This document shows positions 54,288-63,892 of a stretch of DNA of 64,000 bases, piece after piece. The position numbers and the translations under genes were made by a program. A model generated the notes under the pieces. The model was not told where the DNA came from, searched no databases, and worked only from the letters and a program-made list of their open reading frames with translations. Origin of the DNA: Rhizobiales bacterium CCH3-A5. Lineage in GTDB: Bacteria; Pseudomonadota; Alphaproteobacteria; Rhizobiales; Beijerinckiaceae. The DNA is taken from assembly GCA_001556025.1 (NCBI GenBank), contig LSIB01000181.1, positions 62,001 to 126,000 on the forward strand, read 5' to 3'. Within the stretch, counting starts at the first letter, position 1; every line of letters begins with the position of its first letter.

Positions 54288-54763
54288 TCGCGATGCGCGC
54301 GCTGCGCCTTGCCTTCGTTTTGTCGCTTGGCCTCGCCGGGCCGGCCGTCGCCGTGCAGCCTGACGAAGTCCTGCCCAACGCCGCCCTCGAACAACGCGCC
54401 CGACAAATCTCCGGCGGATTGCGCTGCCTCGTCTGCCAGAACCAGTCGATCGACGATTCCGACGCACCGCTCGCCCGCGACCTGCGCGTCCTCGTGCGCG
54501 AGCGGCTGGTCGCGGGCGACAGCGATACGGCGGTGCGCGATTTCGTGGTGGCGCGCTATGGCGATTTCGTGCTGCTCAGCCCGCCGGTGAACTGGCGCAC
54601 CATCCTGCTCTGGGCGGCGCCCTTCCTGATCCTGGCAACCAGCCTGGCCTATATCGGCCGGCGCACGCGGCGGATGCGCGAGCCTGTCGCGGCGGCGCCG
54701 CCGCTGTCGGAGGATGAGCGGCGGCGGCTCGATGCGCTGATGCGTCGGGACGAGCCCGGCTGA
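54284..54763 (+). CDS. ccmH: Cytochrome c maturation protein CcmH (CycL)
   Basis: A 159-residue protein with a signal peptide, the thiol-redox motif LRCLVCQNQSI (Cys48, Cys51) and a C-terminal membrane span (about 104-124). It reduces the CXXCH motif of apocytochrome c for haem attachment. ccmA-D and ccmG are not in the window. Confidence 0.94.
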   Translation: MIAMRALRLAFVLSLGLAGPAVAVQPDEVLPNAALEQRARQISGGLRCLVCQNQSIDDSDAPLARDLRVLVRERLVAGDSDTAVRDFVVARYGDFVLLSPPVNWRTILLWAAPFLILATSLAYIGRRTRRMREPVAAAPPLSEDERRRLDALMRRDEPG

Positions 54764-54882
54764 GAGCCGGCGCGAGCAACCTTACGAAATCGTCATCTAC
54801 GCGCGAAATCCGCGTAAGGCGAGCCGCGCCATGGTCCTCGGCAAGCGCAGGGAAGGCCCTGCCCGATCCGAGGTTTTGAGCC

Positions 54883-56055
54883 ATGACAACTCCAGCCACC
54901 AAAAAATCCGTCCTGAAGCGCGGCGCTCTGTTCGCCGGCGCTGCCACCATCGCCATCGGCCTCGCCGCCGGTCTCGCCGACGGCGTGCTCGCCCCCAACC
55001 ACAACGCCTTCGCCCAGCCGATCCAGCTTTCGGGCGTTCAGAACCCGCTGCCCTCCTTTGCCGACATGGTCGACAAGGTGAAGCCGGCCGTCGTCTCGGT
55101 CCGCGTCAGGACGCAGAGTGTTGCCCAGCGCGGCCCCGACAGCCTCGAAGATCTGCCGCCTGGCCTGCGCCGTTTCTTCCGCGAGTTCGAGGAGCAGGGG
55201 CCGCGCCAGGGCCGGCCGCAGCCGCGCCAGGGCCAGTCGCAGGGCTCGGGCTTCTTCATCAGCGAAGACGGCTATGTCGTCACGAACAACCACGTCGTCC
55301 AGAACGCTGTCGAGGTCCAGCTCGTCACCGACGACGGCAAGACCCTGACCGCCAAGGTGATCGGCACCGATCCGCGCACCGATCTGGCCCTGCTCAAGGT
55401 CAACGAGCCCGGCAGCTACCGTTACGTTCCGCTCGCGGGGACCAAGCCGCGCATCGGCGACTGGGTGCTGGCGGTCGGCAATCCCTTCGGGCTTGGCGGC
55501 ACGGTCACGGCCGGCATCGTGTCCGCCCAGGGCAGAGACATCGGCTCGGGCCCCTATGACGACTTCATCCAGATCGACGCGGCCGTGAACCGTGGCAATT
55601 CCGGCGGGCCGACCTTCAACCAGAAGGGCGAGGTCGTCGGCGTCAACACCGCGATCTACTCGCCGTCGGGCGGCAATGTCGGCATCGCCTTCGCCATCCC
55701 GGCCGCGACCGTCAACCAGGTCGTCGAGTCGCTGAAGAAGGACGGCTCGGTGGCGCGCGGCTTCATCGGCGTGCAGATTCAGCCGGTGACGGCCGAGGTC
55801 GCCGAGGCGATCGGCCTGAAGGAGCCGCGCGGCGCGCTCGTCGCCGAAGCGCAGTCCGATGGACCTGCCGCCAAAGCCGGCATCCGGCGCGGCGACACCA
55901 TCCTCGCCGTCAACGGCGAGGCGGTGAAGGACGCCCGCGAACTCTCGCGCAAGATCGCAACCTTCGCGCCCGGCACGAAGACGACGATCACGGTGTTCCG
56001 CGATGGCCGTGAGCGCCAGATCAGCTTCGAGGTCGGTCGCCAGCCGGCGGCGTGA
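54883..56055 (+). CDS. degP: Deg-family periplasmic serine protease with a single PDZ domain
   Basis: A 390-residue HtrA-type protease. N-terminal hydrophobic signal or anchor (about 14-35); triad His137 (TNNHVV), Asp167 (RTDLAL), Ser240 (RGNSGGPTF). One PDZ domain (about 285-375) follows and then the protein ends, whereas DegP/DegQ normally have two, so the plan resembles DegS. In rhizobia a degP gene also follows cycHJKL. It probably handles misfolded envelope proteins. A strong terminator lies after it. Confidence 0.9.
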   Translation: MTTPATKKSVLKRGALFAGAATIAIGLAAGLADGVLAPNHNAFAQPIQLSGVQNPLPSFADMVDKVKPAVVSVRVRTQSVAQRGPDSLEDLPPGLRRFFREFEEQGPRQGRPQPRQGQSQGSGFFISEDGYVVTNNHVVQNAVEVQLVTDDGKTLTAKVIGTDPRTDLALLKVNEPGSYRYVPLAGTKPRIGDWVLAVGNPFGLGGTVTAGIVSAQGRDIGSGPYDDFIQIDAAVNRGNSGGPTFNQKGEVVGVNTAIYSPSGGNVGIAFAIPAATVNQVVESLKKDGSVARGFIGVQIQPVTAEVAEAIGLKEPRGALVAEAQSDGPAAKAGIRRGDTILAVNGEAVKDARELSRKIATFAPGTKTTITVFRDGRERQISFEVGRQPAA

Positions 56056-56124
56056 CTTCGCTAGTAGGGTAGGGTTGGTTTCCCGGTATCCTGTCGCCCC
56101 CGCCGGGGGGCCAGCCTTCACCGC

Positions 56125-56159
56125 GGCAGGTCGGATGTTCTCATCCGGCCTGCCGTTTT
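56125..56159 (+). terminator. Intrinsic terminator after the Deg protease gene
   Basis: A 13-bp stem (GGCAGGTCGGATG with CATCCGGCCTGCC; one G-T wobble), loop TTCT, then GTTTTC. It lies 70 bases past the stop and is the strongest terminator noticed in the window. It separates ccm-deg from the next two-component pair. Confidence 0.85.
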
Positions 56160-56185
56160 CGTTTGCAATGGGATAGCGTGACGCC

Positions 56186-56866
56186 ATGCGTTTGCTGATC
56201 GTCGAAGATGATGCCGAGGCCGCGGCCTATCTGGTCAAGGCGTTTCGTGAGGCCGGCCATATCGCCGACCATGCTGCCGACGGGCTGGAAGGCTATGGCA
56301 TGGCCGAGGGCGGCGGCTACGATGTGCTCGTGGTCGACCGGATGCTGCCGCGCCTCGACGGGCTTTCGCTGATCCGCTCGCTGCGCGAGCAGAACGACAC
56401 GACGCCGGCGCTGATCCTCTCGGCGCTGGCCCAGGTCGATGACCGCGTGAAGGGCCTGCGCGCCGGCGGCGACGACTACCTGCCCAAGCCCTATGCCTTC
56501 TCCGAGTTGCTCGCCCGCGTCGAGGTTTTGTCGCGCCGGCGCGGCGCGCCCGCCGCCGAGCCGATCATCTACCGTGTCGGCGATCTCCAGCTCGACCGGC
56601 TGGCGCATCGCGTCACCCGCGGTGAGGGCGAGATCGTGCTGCAACCGCGCGAGTTCCGCCTGCTCGAATATCTGATGAAGCATGCCGGCCAAGTGGTAAC
56701 GCGCACCATGCTGCTGGAAAACGTCTGGGATTATCATTTCGACCCCCAGACCAACGTCATCGACGTCCATGTCAGCCGCCTGCGCGGCAAGATCGACAAG
56801 GGCTTCGACAAGCCGATGATCCATACGATTCGCGGCGCGGGATACATGATCCGTGACGCAGCCTGA
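56186..56866 (+). CDS. OmpR-family response regulator
   Basis: A 226-residue regulator: receiver domain with acidic pair Asp8/Asp9, phospho-acceptor Asp51 (VVDRMLP), Lys in LPKPY, and a winged-helix domain ending THTIRGAGY-like (IHTIRGAGYMI). The kinase gene overlaps its 3' end by 14 bases, so they are co-expressed. The position between degP and glnE matches the rhizobial arrangement. Confidence 0.93.
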   Translation: MRLLIVEDDAEAAAYLVKAFREAGHIADHAADGLEGYGMAEGGGYDVLVVDRMLPRLDGLSLIRSLREQNDTTPALILSALAQVDDRVKGLRAGGDDYLPKPYAFSELLARVEVLSRRRGAPAAEPIIYRVGDLQLDRLAHRVTRGEGEIVLQPREFRLLEYLMKHAGQVVTRTMLLENVWDYHFDPQTNVIDVHVSRLRGKIDKGFDKPMIHTIRGAGYMIRDAA

Positions 56867-58370
56867 AGCGACGCGCCAAGCCGGGCCAGCCGCGCAGCCG
56901 CGCCAGAGCCTGCTACCCAATCTGTTCCGGACGACGGCGTTCAAGCTGACGGCGGTCTATCTGCTCGTCTTCACGCTGTTCGCCGGCGTGGTGCTGGGCT
57001 ATGTCGCCTGGAACGCCAAGCGCCTGCTCGACGACCAGATCCGCTCGACCATCGACGCCGAGATCCGGGGGCTGGCCGAGCAGCAGCGTCTCGGCGGCAT
57101 CAGGCGGCTGGTCAACATCATCGAGCGGCGCTCGCGCGCGCCCGGCGCCTCGCTCTATCTCGTCACGACCCCGGTCGGCGAGCGCATCGTCGGCAATATC
57201 GAGGCTCTGCCTCCCGGCGCTCTCGACAGGCCCGGAGAGAGCGAGATCGACTATGCCCGTTCGAGCGAGGCGCTGGATACGCAGGGACGGGCGATCGTGC
57301 GCGTCTTCATCCTGCCGGCCGGCTTCCGGCTCCTCGTCGGGCGCGATGTCGAGGAGCGCGAGCGGCTCGGCGTCGTCATCCGGCGAGCGGCGGCGTGGTC
57401 ACTGCTGCTCGTCTTCGTGCTCGGCTGCGTCGCGAGCTGGTTTGTCGCCAGGCGCGTGCTGAAACGCGTCGACGGCATGACCGACACGGCCCGGACCATC
57501 ATGGCCGGCGATCTCAAGGGCAGGCTCGCAATCTCCGGCACCGGCGACGAACTCGACCGTCTGGCGCTGGCGCTGAACGCGATGCTCGACCGGATCGGCG
57601 AGTTGATGGCCGGCATGCAGCAGGTCTCCGACAATGTCGCCCATGATCTCAAGACCCCGCTGACGCGGCTGCGCAACCGCGCCGAGGAGGCGCTGCGCAC
57701 CGCGACAACGCCCGACGAGCTGCGCGCCGCCCTCGACGGCTCGATCGACGAGGCCGACAACCTGATCCGCGTCTTCAACGCGCTGCTGATGATCGCCCGG
57801 GTCGAGACCGGCCGCATCCAGGACAGCATGGACGAGCTTGACCTGTCGGACATCGTCTCCGGTATGGCCGAGCTTTACGAACCGCTGGCGGAGGAGGCGG
57901 GGCTGGAGCTGGTCACGGATGTCGCGCCCGGCCTGCGCATCGCGGGCAACCGCGAGCTGATCGGCCAGGCGCTCGCCAACCTGATCGACAACGCGCTGAA
58001 ATACGGCCAGCCGACGGGCGAGACGCCCGCGCTTGTTCGTGTCTCCGCCGCGCAGGTCGGGTCAGCCGTCGAACTCGCCGTGTCTGATAACGGGCCGGGC
58101 ATTCCCGAAGCCGATCGTGGCCGGGTTTTGGAACGCTTCGTCAGGCTCGATCAGAGCCGCAGCAAGCCGGGCTTCGGGCTCGGCCTCTCGCTGGCCTCGG
58201 GCGTCGTGCGGCTGCATGGCGGCCAGCTCCGGCTGGAGGACAATCAGCCCGGCCTGCGCGTGGTGATGGCGCTGCCGCTGGCGCAGCGCAAGCCTGTGGA
58301 CATGGCCCAGCCCGAGGCAGCGCGGCCCTCGACAGCCGCGCCCAACCCTGCTGGCCTGCAGTCGGTGTGA
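56853..58370 (+). CDS. Sensor histidine kinase
   Basis: A 505-residue kinase starting at a GTG inside the regulator gene. Two membrane spans (about 30-50 and 178-198), a short sensor region, HAMP, then the H box VAHDLKTPLTRLRNRAE, N box NLIDNALKYG, G1 SDNGPGIP and a G2 GFGLGLSLASGVV. An extra tail of about 35 residues rich in Pro and Ala follows. It pairs with the upstream regulator; the signal is unknown. Confidence 0.92.
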   Translation: MTQPEATRQAGPAAQPRQSLLPNLFRTTAFKLTAVYLLVFTLFAGVVLGYVAWNAKRLLDDQIRSTIDAEIRGLAEQQRLGGIRRLVNIIERRSRAPGASLYLVTTPVGERIVGNIEALPPGALDRPGESEIDYARSSEALDTQGRAIVRVFILPAGFRLLVGRDVEERERLGVVIRRAAAWSLLLVFVLGCVASWFVARRVLKRVDGMTDTARTIMAGDLKGRLAISGTGDELDRLALALNAMLDRIGELMAGMQQVSDNVAHDLKTPLTRLRNRAEEALRTATTPDELRAALDGSIDEADNLIRVFNALLMIARVETGRIQDSMDELDLSDIVSGMAELYEPLAEEAGLELVTDVAPGLRIAGNRELIGQALANLIDNALKYGQPTGETPALVRVSAAQVGSAVELAVSDNGPGIPEADRGRVLERFVRLDQSRSKPGFGLGLSLASGVVRLHGGQLRLEDNQPGLRVVMALPLAQRKPVDMAQPEAARPSTAAPNPAGLQSV

Positions 58371-58398
58371 TCTGCGGCGTCATCTGCGGGGTGTGGCG

Positions 58399-61353
58399 AT
58401 GGGCGAGAGGCTGTGCGAGAGACTGAGCGCAGCTCCGGTCCTGCCCGCGCGCGCCAGGACGGAAACGCTGCTCGCCCGCGACCTGATCGAGCGCCTGCGC
58501 GACGATGACGCCGCCGCCGCGCTGACCAGCCATTTCGCCGACCATCCCGCCGCCGCCGCGCTCGTCGCAGGCATCTTGGCGCATTCGCCCTTCCTGACGC
58601 AGATCATGCGATTCGATCCGGAAGGCCTGCTCGCCAGCCTGACCGGCGCGCCGGAAGTCCGCCGCGACGCGCTGCTGGCCGATGTGATGGCGCTCGATCG
58701 CAAAGGCGTCGAGACGCCCGAACTGATGCGCGGCTTACGCCGCTTCCGCCAGGCGATGGCGCTGCTGATCGCGCTCGCCGATATCGGCGGGGTCTGGGAC
58801 GTCGAGACGGTGACAGGTGCGCTCACCGCCACCGCGGATGCGGCGGTCGTGCTCGCTGCCCATCACGTCCTGCGCCAGGCCGCCGACCTTGGACGGATCA
58901 CGCTGCCGGATGCGCAGCAGCCCGGCAAGGGCTCGGGCCTCGTCGTGCTGGCGCTGGGCAAGCATGGTGCGGGCGAGCTGAACTACTCCTCCGACATCGA
59001 CATCGTCGTCTTCTTCGATCCTGAGACGGCCGAAGCCGCCGGCGTAGCCGAACCCGCGAGCCTCTACGTCAAGCTCACCCAGCAGATCGCCCGCATCATC
59101 CAGGAGCGCACGCCCGACGGCTATGTCTTCCGCGTCGATCTGCGCCTGCGTCCCGACCCCGCCTCGACCCATGTCGCCGTCGCCCTGCCGAGCGCTTATT
59201 CCTACTACGAGACGGTCGGCCAGAACTGGGAGCGGGCCGCGATGATCAAGGCCCGCCCGGTCGCCGGCGACATCGCGCTGGGACGGCGCTTCATCGTCGA
59301 TCTCGCCCCCTTCATCTGGCGCAAATATTTCGACTTCGCCGCGATCGCCGACATCCATGCGATGAAGCGCCAGATCCAGACGGTGAAGGGCCACGAGACC
59401 ATCGCGGTGGCCGGCCACAATGTGAAGCTCGGGCGCGGCGGCATCCGCGAGATCGAGTTCTTCGTGCAGACGCAGCAGCTCGTCTTCGGCGGCCGGCGGC
59501 AGGGGCTGCGCGGGCCGCGCACGCTGGAGATGCTCGGCGCGCTGACACAGGAGGGCTGGATCACGCCTGCAGCCCGCGATGAACTGGCGGAGTCCTACCG
59601 CTTCCTGCGCACCATCGAACACCGCCTGCAGATGCGTCATGACGAGCAGACCCAGACCCTTCCGACCGACAAGGCCGATCTCGAAGCCTTTGCGCGCTTT
59701 TGCGGTTTTGCTTCCACCGCGGCCTTCGGCAAAGCGCTGACCGCGCATGCGAAACGCGTCGAGGGCCATTACGCCCTGCTGTTCGAGGAAGGGCCGTCGC
59801 TCGCGAGCGAAGCCGGAACGCTGAGCTTCACCGGGACGGAACTCGACCCCGACACGCTGGCGACGCTGCGCAAGCTCGGCTTCCGCGACCCGAAGGCCGC
59901 CGCCGAGACCGTGCGCGGCTGGCATTTCGGCCGCCGCGCGGCCGTCACCAGCGCCCGCGCCCGCGAGGTGCTGACCGAGTTGACGCCGGCGCTGCTCGTC
60001 GCGCTCGGCCGCACCGCCGATCCCGACGGCGCGCTCGCCCATCTCGACAACGCCTTCGTGCGCATGCCCGCCGCCGTCGAACTGCTGACGCTGCTGCGCT
60101 CGCATGCTTCGCTGCTGACGCTGTTTGCCGAGATTCTTGGCAGCGCCCCGCGCCTGGCCAAAGTCGCCGCCATGCATCCCCATGTGCTCGACGGCGTCAT
60201 CGACCCGGCTTTCAACTCCGCGACGCTCGATTGCGATGCGCTGACGAGGCGCATCCGCTCGGCGGTGGGCACGCCGCCGCCCAGCGTCGAGGACGGGCTG
60301 GATCGTCTCCGGGACGCCGCCCGGCAGGAGAACTTCCTCGTCGGCGCGCGGCTGCTCTCGGGCGTCTATTCGCCGCGTCAGGCGGGCGAGGCCTGGTGCG
60401 CCGTGGCCGAGGGCTGCCTGCGCGTCGCCTTCGAGGACACGCGCGCCGCCTTCGCAGCCGACCATGGCGTGATCGCCGGGGCGGAGACGGTGGTGCTGGG
60501 GTTGGGCCGGCTTGGCTCGGGCGAACTGACGCCGACCTCCGACCTCGACCTGATCCTGCTCTACGACCGCCCGGAGGAGGCCGACGCCAGCGACGGCCGC
60601 AAGGCGCTGGACCCCGTGACCTGGCATGTCCGCTTCACGCAGCGGCTGGTCGCGGCGCTGACGGTGCCGACCCGGCGCGGCTCTCTCTATCAGGTCGACA
60701 TGCGGCTGCGGCCGACCGGCAACAAGAGCCCGGCCGCGACGCAGTTTTCAGGGTTCGAGGCCTATCATGCCGGGGAGGCCGAAATCTGGGAGGAGATGGC
60801 GCTGACCCGCGCCCGCATCGTCGCGGGCGATGCGAGCCTTGCCGTGCGCGCCGCAGCCTCGATCCGCGCCATCCTGACCCGCCGGCGCGATCCGGCCGCC
60901 GTCGCCAGGGCGGTGAAGGCGATGCGGACGCTGATCGCCAGGGAGAAGGGCGAGGGCGATCCCTGGGACCTCAAGCTCGCGGCAGGCGGGCTGACCGATC
61001 TCGACTTTCTGGCGCAGTTCCTCGTATTGGCCCACGCGCACGACCATCCCGGCCTGCTCCAGCGCGACACTGCCGGCGTCTTCGCGGCTGCCCGCGATGC
61101 GGGCCTGCTCGCCTCAGTGGATGCTGGCGCGCTGGGGGAGGCTCAGCGCCTGTTCAGCGATGTCCAGCTCTGGCAGCGCTTCGCTGTCGAGGAGACGCTC
61201 GAGGCGGGCCCGCCGCCGGACCGTCTCCTGCGCCGCATCGCCGCCGCGCTCGGCCGACCGGACGCCAGGGTTCTGCGCGCCGAACTGGACGATCTGCGCG
61301 GCCGGACGCGCGGGCTGTTCGAGCGCCTGCTCGGCGAGGCCGGAGCGGGCTGA
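58399..61353 (+). CDS. glnE: Glutamine synthetase adenylyltransferase/adenylyl-removing enzyme
   Basis: A 984-residue bifunctional enzyme that adenylylates and deadenylylates glutamine synthetase in response to PII. Both nucleotidyltransferase domains are complete: GAGELNYSSDIDIVVFFD in the N-terminal half and GSGELTPTSDLDLILLYD in the C-terminal half, each followed by VDLRLRP or VDMRLRP. ATG at 58399 or the GTG six bases upstream can start it. Its last 240 bases overlap the convergent kinase frame. Confidence 0.96.
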   Translation: MGERLCERLSAAPVLPARARTETLLARDLIERLRDDDAAAALTSHFADHPAAAALVAGILAHSPFLTQIMRFDPEGLLASLTGAPEVRRDALLADVMALDRKGVETPELMRGLRRFRQAMALLIALADIGGVWDVETVTGALTATADAAVVLAAHHVLRQAADLGRITLPDAQQPGKGSGLVVLALGKHGAGELNYSSDIDIVVFFDPETAEAAGVAEPASLYVKLTQQIARIIQERTPDGYVFRVDLRLRPDPASTHVAVALPSAYSYYETVGQNWERAAMIKARPVAGDIALGRRFIVDLAPFIWRKYFDFAAIADIHAMKRQIQTVKGHETIAVAGHNVKLGRGGIREIEFFVQTQQLVFGGRRQGLRGPRTLEMLGALTQEGWITPAARDELAESYRFLRTIEHRLQMRHDEQTQTLPTDKADLEAFARFCGFASTAAFGKALTAHAKRVEGHYALLFEEGPSLASEAGTLSFTGTELDPDTLATLRKLGFRDPKAAAETVRGWHFGRRAAVTSARAREVLTELTPALLVALGRTADPDGALAHLDNAFVRMPAAVELLTLLRSHASLLTLFAEILGSAPRLAKVAAMHPHVLDGVIDPAFNSATLDCDALTRRIRSAVGTPPPSVEDGLDRLRDAARQENFLVGARLLSGVYSPRQAGEAWCAVAEGCLRVAFEDTRAAFAADHGVIAGAETVVLGLGRLGSGELTPTSDLDLILLYDRPEEADASDGRKALDPVTWHVRFTQRLVAALTVPTRRGSLYQVDMRLRPTGNKSPAATQFSGFEAYHAGEAEIWEEMALTRARIVAGDASLAVRAAASIRAILTRRRDPAAVARAVKAMRTLIAREKGEGDPWDLKLAAGGLTDLDFLAQFLVLAHAHDHPGLLQRDTAGVFAAARDAGLLASVDAGALGEAQRLFSDVQLWQRFAVEETLEAGPPPDRLLRRIAAALGRPDARVLRAELDDLRGRTRGLFERLLGEAGAG

Positions 61354-63660
61354 GGCGGCTGCGATCATGCCTGCGACGCGGCTCGCGCCGCCATCGAGCG
61401 GCAGATGCACCATGACGATGGTGCCGGCGCCGATCGCCGAGCGCAGGCGCAGCGAGCCGCCATGCAGTTCGGTAAGCGAGCGGGCGATGGCGAGGCCCAG
61501 CCCCGAGCCCTTGTAGCTGCGGGTCATGTCGCCCTCGACCTGTTCGAACGGGCGGCCGACCCGATCGAGCTTGTCCTTGGGGATGCCGATGCCGGTATCC
61601 TCGATGTAGATATTGAGCGCATTGCCGGCCTGGCGCAGCCGGATCGCGATTTGGCCACCTTCGGGCGTGAACTTCGCTGCGTTGTCCACGAGGTTGCCGA
61701 CGATCTGGTAGAGCGCATGCGGATCGGCGACCAGATCCAGCTCGATCGCCCCGTCGATGCTGAGCCCGATCCGCTTGCGGTCGATCTCGTCGCGCGAGCG
61801 GCGCACGGCCTCCTCGATGACGAGTCCGACCGAAACCCTGGTCTTCTCGAGTTGCAGCTTGCCGGCCTCGATGCGCGACATGTCGAGGATGTCGTTGATC
61901 ACGGAGAGCAGGTAGCCGCCGCTCTGGCGGATGTCGCGGGCATAGTCGAGATAGCGGTCATTGCCGAGATTGCCGAACAGCCCGTTCTCCATGATCTCGG
62001 AGAAGCCGATGATGGCGTTGAGCGGCGTCCGCAATTCGTGGCTCATGTTGGCGAGGAACTCGGATTTGGCGCGGTTGGCGCTTTCGGCCGCCGCCTTCTG
62101 CTCAAGATAGCGTTCGGCCATCTCCGCCAGTTTCTGCGCCTGCGCCTCCAGCTCCTGGCGCGAGGCCTTGAGGTCGGTGACATGCATCATGAGCTGGTGC
62201 TCCGATTGCGTCAGCCGTTCCTCCTGCTGCTTCAACTTGGTGATGTCGGTGCCGACCGAGACCGAGCCGCCATCCTTGGTGCGCCGCCCGTTGATCTGGA
62301 GCCAGCGTCCGTCCGAGAGCCGCGCCTCATAAGAGGTCGCGCCGACGGTGCCGCGAGCGGTGCGGATCGGCTCGCGGTCGATATTGGGCTGGGCGCTCAG
62401 CGCCATGACCTCGTCATGGGTGACGCCGCCACGGAGCGCCTCCGGCGGAAGCTGGTGCAACTGCTGGTATTTGGCGTTGCAGAGGACGAGGCGGTTGGAC
62501 GAATCCCACAGCACGAAGGCCTCCGAGATCGCCTCGACGGCGTCGCGCAGATGGGCGTCTGCGGTCGCGGTGCGCTCGGCCATCCGGCGCTGTTCGGAGA
62601 TGTCGACCGCGATGCCGACGAGATGCTGCGCGCCGGTGCGCCGGTCGATCACCAGCTCGGCGCGGGCCTTGAGCCAGACCCATGCGCCATTGACGTCGCG
62701 GACACGGAATTCCTGGTCGAGATGGTCGGCCTCGCCCCGGCTGATCGCGTCGGCGAGCGCATAGAGGTTGGCGTCGTCGGGATTGATGAAGCCGGACACC
62801 TCGCCGAAGGACATGTAGTCGCCGGCGCGGTCGTAGCCGAGCATCGCATACATGGAGTCCGACCAGTAGATCCGGCCGCGCGCCAGATCCCAGTCCCAGA
62901 GGCCGCAATGGCCCCGGTTCAGCGCCGTGTCGATGCGCTCGCGGACGCAGTCGCAATCGTCGTCGGCGGCGCGGGCCCGCCGCGACTGAACGAGAAAGGC
63001 GAGCGTGATCGCGCCGAGCACGATGCCGGCGGTGGCGAACAGGCCGATCAGCGCGCCGCGCCTTTGCTGCCAGGCCCCGAGCAGACGGGCCGTCGGCTGG
63101 ATGACGGCGACCTGGCCGAGCGGGGCTGCGAGATTGCGCACGGTCGCCAGCGTTTCCTCGCCGCCCGGCATGGTCAGGCGCATCACGCCGGCCTTCTCGC
63201 CGAAGGTCGTCAGCAGTTGCGTCGATCCCAGCAGATCGGTCAGCGTCTGGCGCGCGGTCGCGCTCGTGGCGGGTTCGCTGGCGATGACGTCGCCGGTCGC
63301 GGTGGTGACGTGGACGATGCGGCCATGGGCGGCAAGACGCCGGGGCGCCAGTCCGGCAAGCACGGCGGAAGGACTGATCTCGGCCAGCGAAGCATTGTCG
63401 AGTTCAAGCGCGATCAGCGCGGTGAGGACGTCCAGGTCTCCGACGGCGTCTTGCAGGACGTCGTCGCGCATGTTCGTGGTCTGGACGATGGCCCCTGCGC
63501 TCAGGATGATGACGAAGAACGCGACGAGAACCGGGATGACTTTACGGAATGTCGGTTCGAGACTTTCGAACTGCCGGTAGACCGGGTGAGTCAGCGATCT
63601 CGCCACCCCCAGAATCGGAGCCGCGCGCATGGTTGCGCAGCTCGCGTTCGCACGCGTCAT
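61114..63660 (-). CDS. PAS-domain membrane sensor histidine kinase with C-terminal extension
   Basis: An 848-residue kinase. Two spans (about 25-45 and 205-228 of this start) flank a periplasmic sensor. A PAS domain (LWDWDLARGRIYWSDSM with following PAC) and a second PAS (AISEAFVLWDSSNRLVLCN) precede a short coiled coil. The H box is FLANMSHELRTPLNAIIGFSEIM; N, G1 (EDTGIGIP) and G2 (GSGLGLAI) boxes follow. The kinase fold is complete near 61380; the frame runs another about 85 codons, nearly all antisense to glnE. ATG at 63660 has AAGGGGG upstream. Confidence 0.88.
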   Translation of the reverse strand: MTRANASCATMRAAPILGVARSLTHPVYRQFESLEPTFRKVIPVLVAFFVIILSAGAIVQTTNMRDDVLQDAVGDLDVLTALIALELDNASLAEISPSAVLAGLAPRRLAAHGRIVHVTTATGDVIASEPATSATARQTLTDLLGSTQLLTTFGEKAGVMRLTMPGGEETLATVRNLAAPLGQVAVIQPTARLLGAWQQRRGALIGLFATAGIVLGAITLAFLVQSRRARAADDDCDCVRERIDTALNRGHCGLWDWDLARGRIYWSDSMYAMLGYDRAGDYMSFGEVSGFINPDDANLYALADAISRGEADHLDQEFRVRDVNGAWVWLKARAELVIDRRTGAQHLVGIAVDISEQRRMAERTATADAHLRDAVEAISEAFVLWDSSNRLVLCNAKYQQLHQLPPEALRGGVTHDEVMALSAQPNIDREPIRTARGTVGATSYEARLSDGRWLQINGRRTKDGGSVSVGTDITKLKQQEERLTQSEHQLMMHVTDLKASRQELEAQAQKLAEMAERYLEQKAAAESANRAKSEFLANMSHELRTPLNAIIGFSEIMENGLFGNLGNDRYLDYARDIRQSGGYLLSVINDILDMSRIEAGKLQLEKTRVSVGLVIEEAVRRSRDEIDRKRIGLSIDGAIELDLVADPHALYQIVGNLVDNAAKFTPEGGQIAIRLRQAGNALNIYIEDTGIGIPKDKLDRVGRPFEQVEGDMTRSYKGSGLGLAIARSLTELHGGSLRLRSAIGAGTIVMVHLPLDGGASRVAGMIAAASARSGLAEQALEQPARPAAQIVQFGAQNPGVRSAERGGDAAQETVRRRARLERLLDSEALPELDIAEQALSLPQRASIH

Positions 63661-63892
63661 GCCCGTCCCCCTTCGGAAAATCTGTACCGTCAGCAAGATC
63701 GGGAGACGTGCCGCATCCCCTCGAATCACTTTCAGTTGAATCCGCGTGAGTCGGTTTGTCCAGCCTTGAGTTGAATCGGAACTGAAGAATTCATCCCACG
63801 GTTGCATCGACCAAAGAATGAATCTTGCGCGCGTAATGCCTCGTTAACCTTTGTGGCGCTTGCCGTTAGGGAATTGCCCGCAGGCGGTCCCG

